This document shows positions 6,544 through 7,281 of a stretch of DNA of 7,281 bases, in pieces. The first letter of the stretch is position 1; every line of letters starts with the position of its first letter. The position numbers were made by a program, and so were the translations under genes. The notes under the pieces are model-generated. The model had not been told where the DNA came from, ran no database searches, and was given only the letters and a program-made list of their open reading frames with translations. This DNA is from Nitrosomonadales bacterium (lineage in GTDB: Bacteria > Pseudomonadota > Gammaproteobacteria > Burkholderiales > SG8-41): positions 1-7,281 of the forward strand of contig VFLF01000031.1 of assembly GCA_009885185.1 (NCBI GenBank). The letters run 5' to 3'.

Positions 6544-7281
6544 CTATTCCGCCGTTAAACCGATTTCGCGAATCACTTTGCCGTAACGCGCGGTATCACG
6601 GCGCACGATTTCAGTGAGCTGTTCTGGCGACCCCGCCAGTACCTCGGCACCTTGATTTGCGAAGCGCTCGCGCATTTCCGGCAGTTGCAGCACGCGGTTC
6701 AAATCCGCATTTACCTTGCTGATGATGTCGCGTGGTGTGCCTGCGGGTGCGAGCAAACCCATCCACGTTGTCACATCAAACTCGGGATAGGTCGCGGCGA
6801 CAGCTGGAACAGCAGGCAACAACACCGAACCTTTTGCAGACGAAATAGCAATCGCGCGCACACGCCCTGATTTCACTTGAGGAAGCACGCCTACAACATT
6901 GGCGAACATGAGATCAACCTGTCCTGCGACCAGATCCACGGACGCCGGTGCAAAACCCTTGTAGGGAATATGGTGCATTTTTATTTTTGCCAGCGTCTGC
7001 AATAATTCCATTGCCAGATGCTGCAGATTGCCCACGCCTGCCGAGGCATAGTTCAAACCGCCGGGTTTTGACACCGCAAGTTTGACCAAATCGGACACCG
7101 ATTTCACGGGCATTGACGGATGCACCACCAACACCATTGGCGACGACAGCATGAGACTCACCGGCGCAAAATCCTTCTGTGGATCGTAAGGCAGCTTCTT
7201 GCGCAATGTCGGGTTGATGGCTTGGGATGCCACGTTGGCGAGAAAAAACGTATAACCGTCGGGTGGAGACTTTGCTGCCAC
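6544..7281 (-). CDS. Bug/TctC-family periplasmic substrate-binding protein, 5'-truncated by window edge
   Basis: The frame is open from the right edge to TAG (6546-6544), giving about 245 visible residues; roughly the first 75-80, including the signal peptide, lie outside. The codon at the edge is an internal GTG (Val), since the next residues, PPDGYTFFLAN, belong to the middle of the family pattern. Further marks: LPYDPQKDFAPVS, VHPSMPVKS, NYASAGVGNLQHLAMELL (second ligand loop), IPYKGFAP, AGQVDLMF, LLAPAGTPRDI and the C-terminal RRDTARYGKVI. It is convergent with the hydrolase gene, so it belongs to a different transcript that begins beyond the window. It is clearly diverged from the other two Bug proteins here, so a recent tandem copy is unlikely and a different ligand is probable. 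Confidence 0.95.
   Translation of the reverse strand: MAAKSPPDGYTFFLANVASQAINPTLRKKLPYDPQKDFAPVSLMLSSPMVLVVHPSMPVKSVSDLVKLAVSKPGGLNYASAGVGNLQHLAMELLQTLAKIKMHHIPYKGFAPASVDLVAGQVDLMFANVVGVLPQVKSGRVRAIAISSAKGSVLLPAVPAVAATYPEFDVTTWMGLLAPAGTPRDIISKVNADLNRVLQLPEMRERFANQGAEVLAGSPEQLTEIVRRDTARYGKVIREIGLTAE

Overview
The window looks like a chromosomal catabolic/accessory stretch from a betaproteobacterium, most likely of the order Burkholderiales. The main reason is three separate tripartite-tricarboxylate-type (Bug/TctC) periplasmic substrate-binding proteins in 7.3 kb, a family that is greatly expanded in that group (Bordetella, Achromobacter, Cupriavidus and relatives). The moderately high GC content and proteobacterial Shine-Dalgarno sequences agree. 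Genus cannot be fixed from the sequence.

Layout. (1) Bases 2-2220, plus strand: the 3' part of a Bug protein gene followed after 8 bases by a complete MmgE/PrpD-family gene, evidently one transcript. (2) Bases 2377-4258, minus strand: two cupin genes, transcribed in the order 274-aa protein then 325-aa protein. They converge on the MmgE/PrpD gene across a 156-base gap. (3) Bases 4259-4352: a 94-base divergent promoter region holding a LysR-type dyad (ATTG-N7-CAAT) and overlapping AT-rich promoter elements. (4) Bases 4353-6515, plus strand: a complete Bug protein with signal peptide, then an FrsA/DUF1100-like alpha/beta hydrolase 18 bases later. (5) Bases 6544-7281, minus strand: a third Bug gene, cut by the right edge.

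Reading it as a system (inference): the divergent block looks like a small catabolic module. A periplasmic binding protein captures an organic acid, one or two cupin enzymes act on it (dioxygenase, isomerase or similar), and the alpha/beta hydrolase cleaves a C-C or ester bond. One regulator bound between the two operons could control both. No TctA/TctB membrane subunits and no regulator gene are visible. No RNA genes, insertion sequences, CRISPR arrays or clear rho-independent terminators were found. The family assignments are solid; the substrates are unknown.
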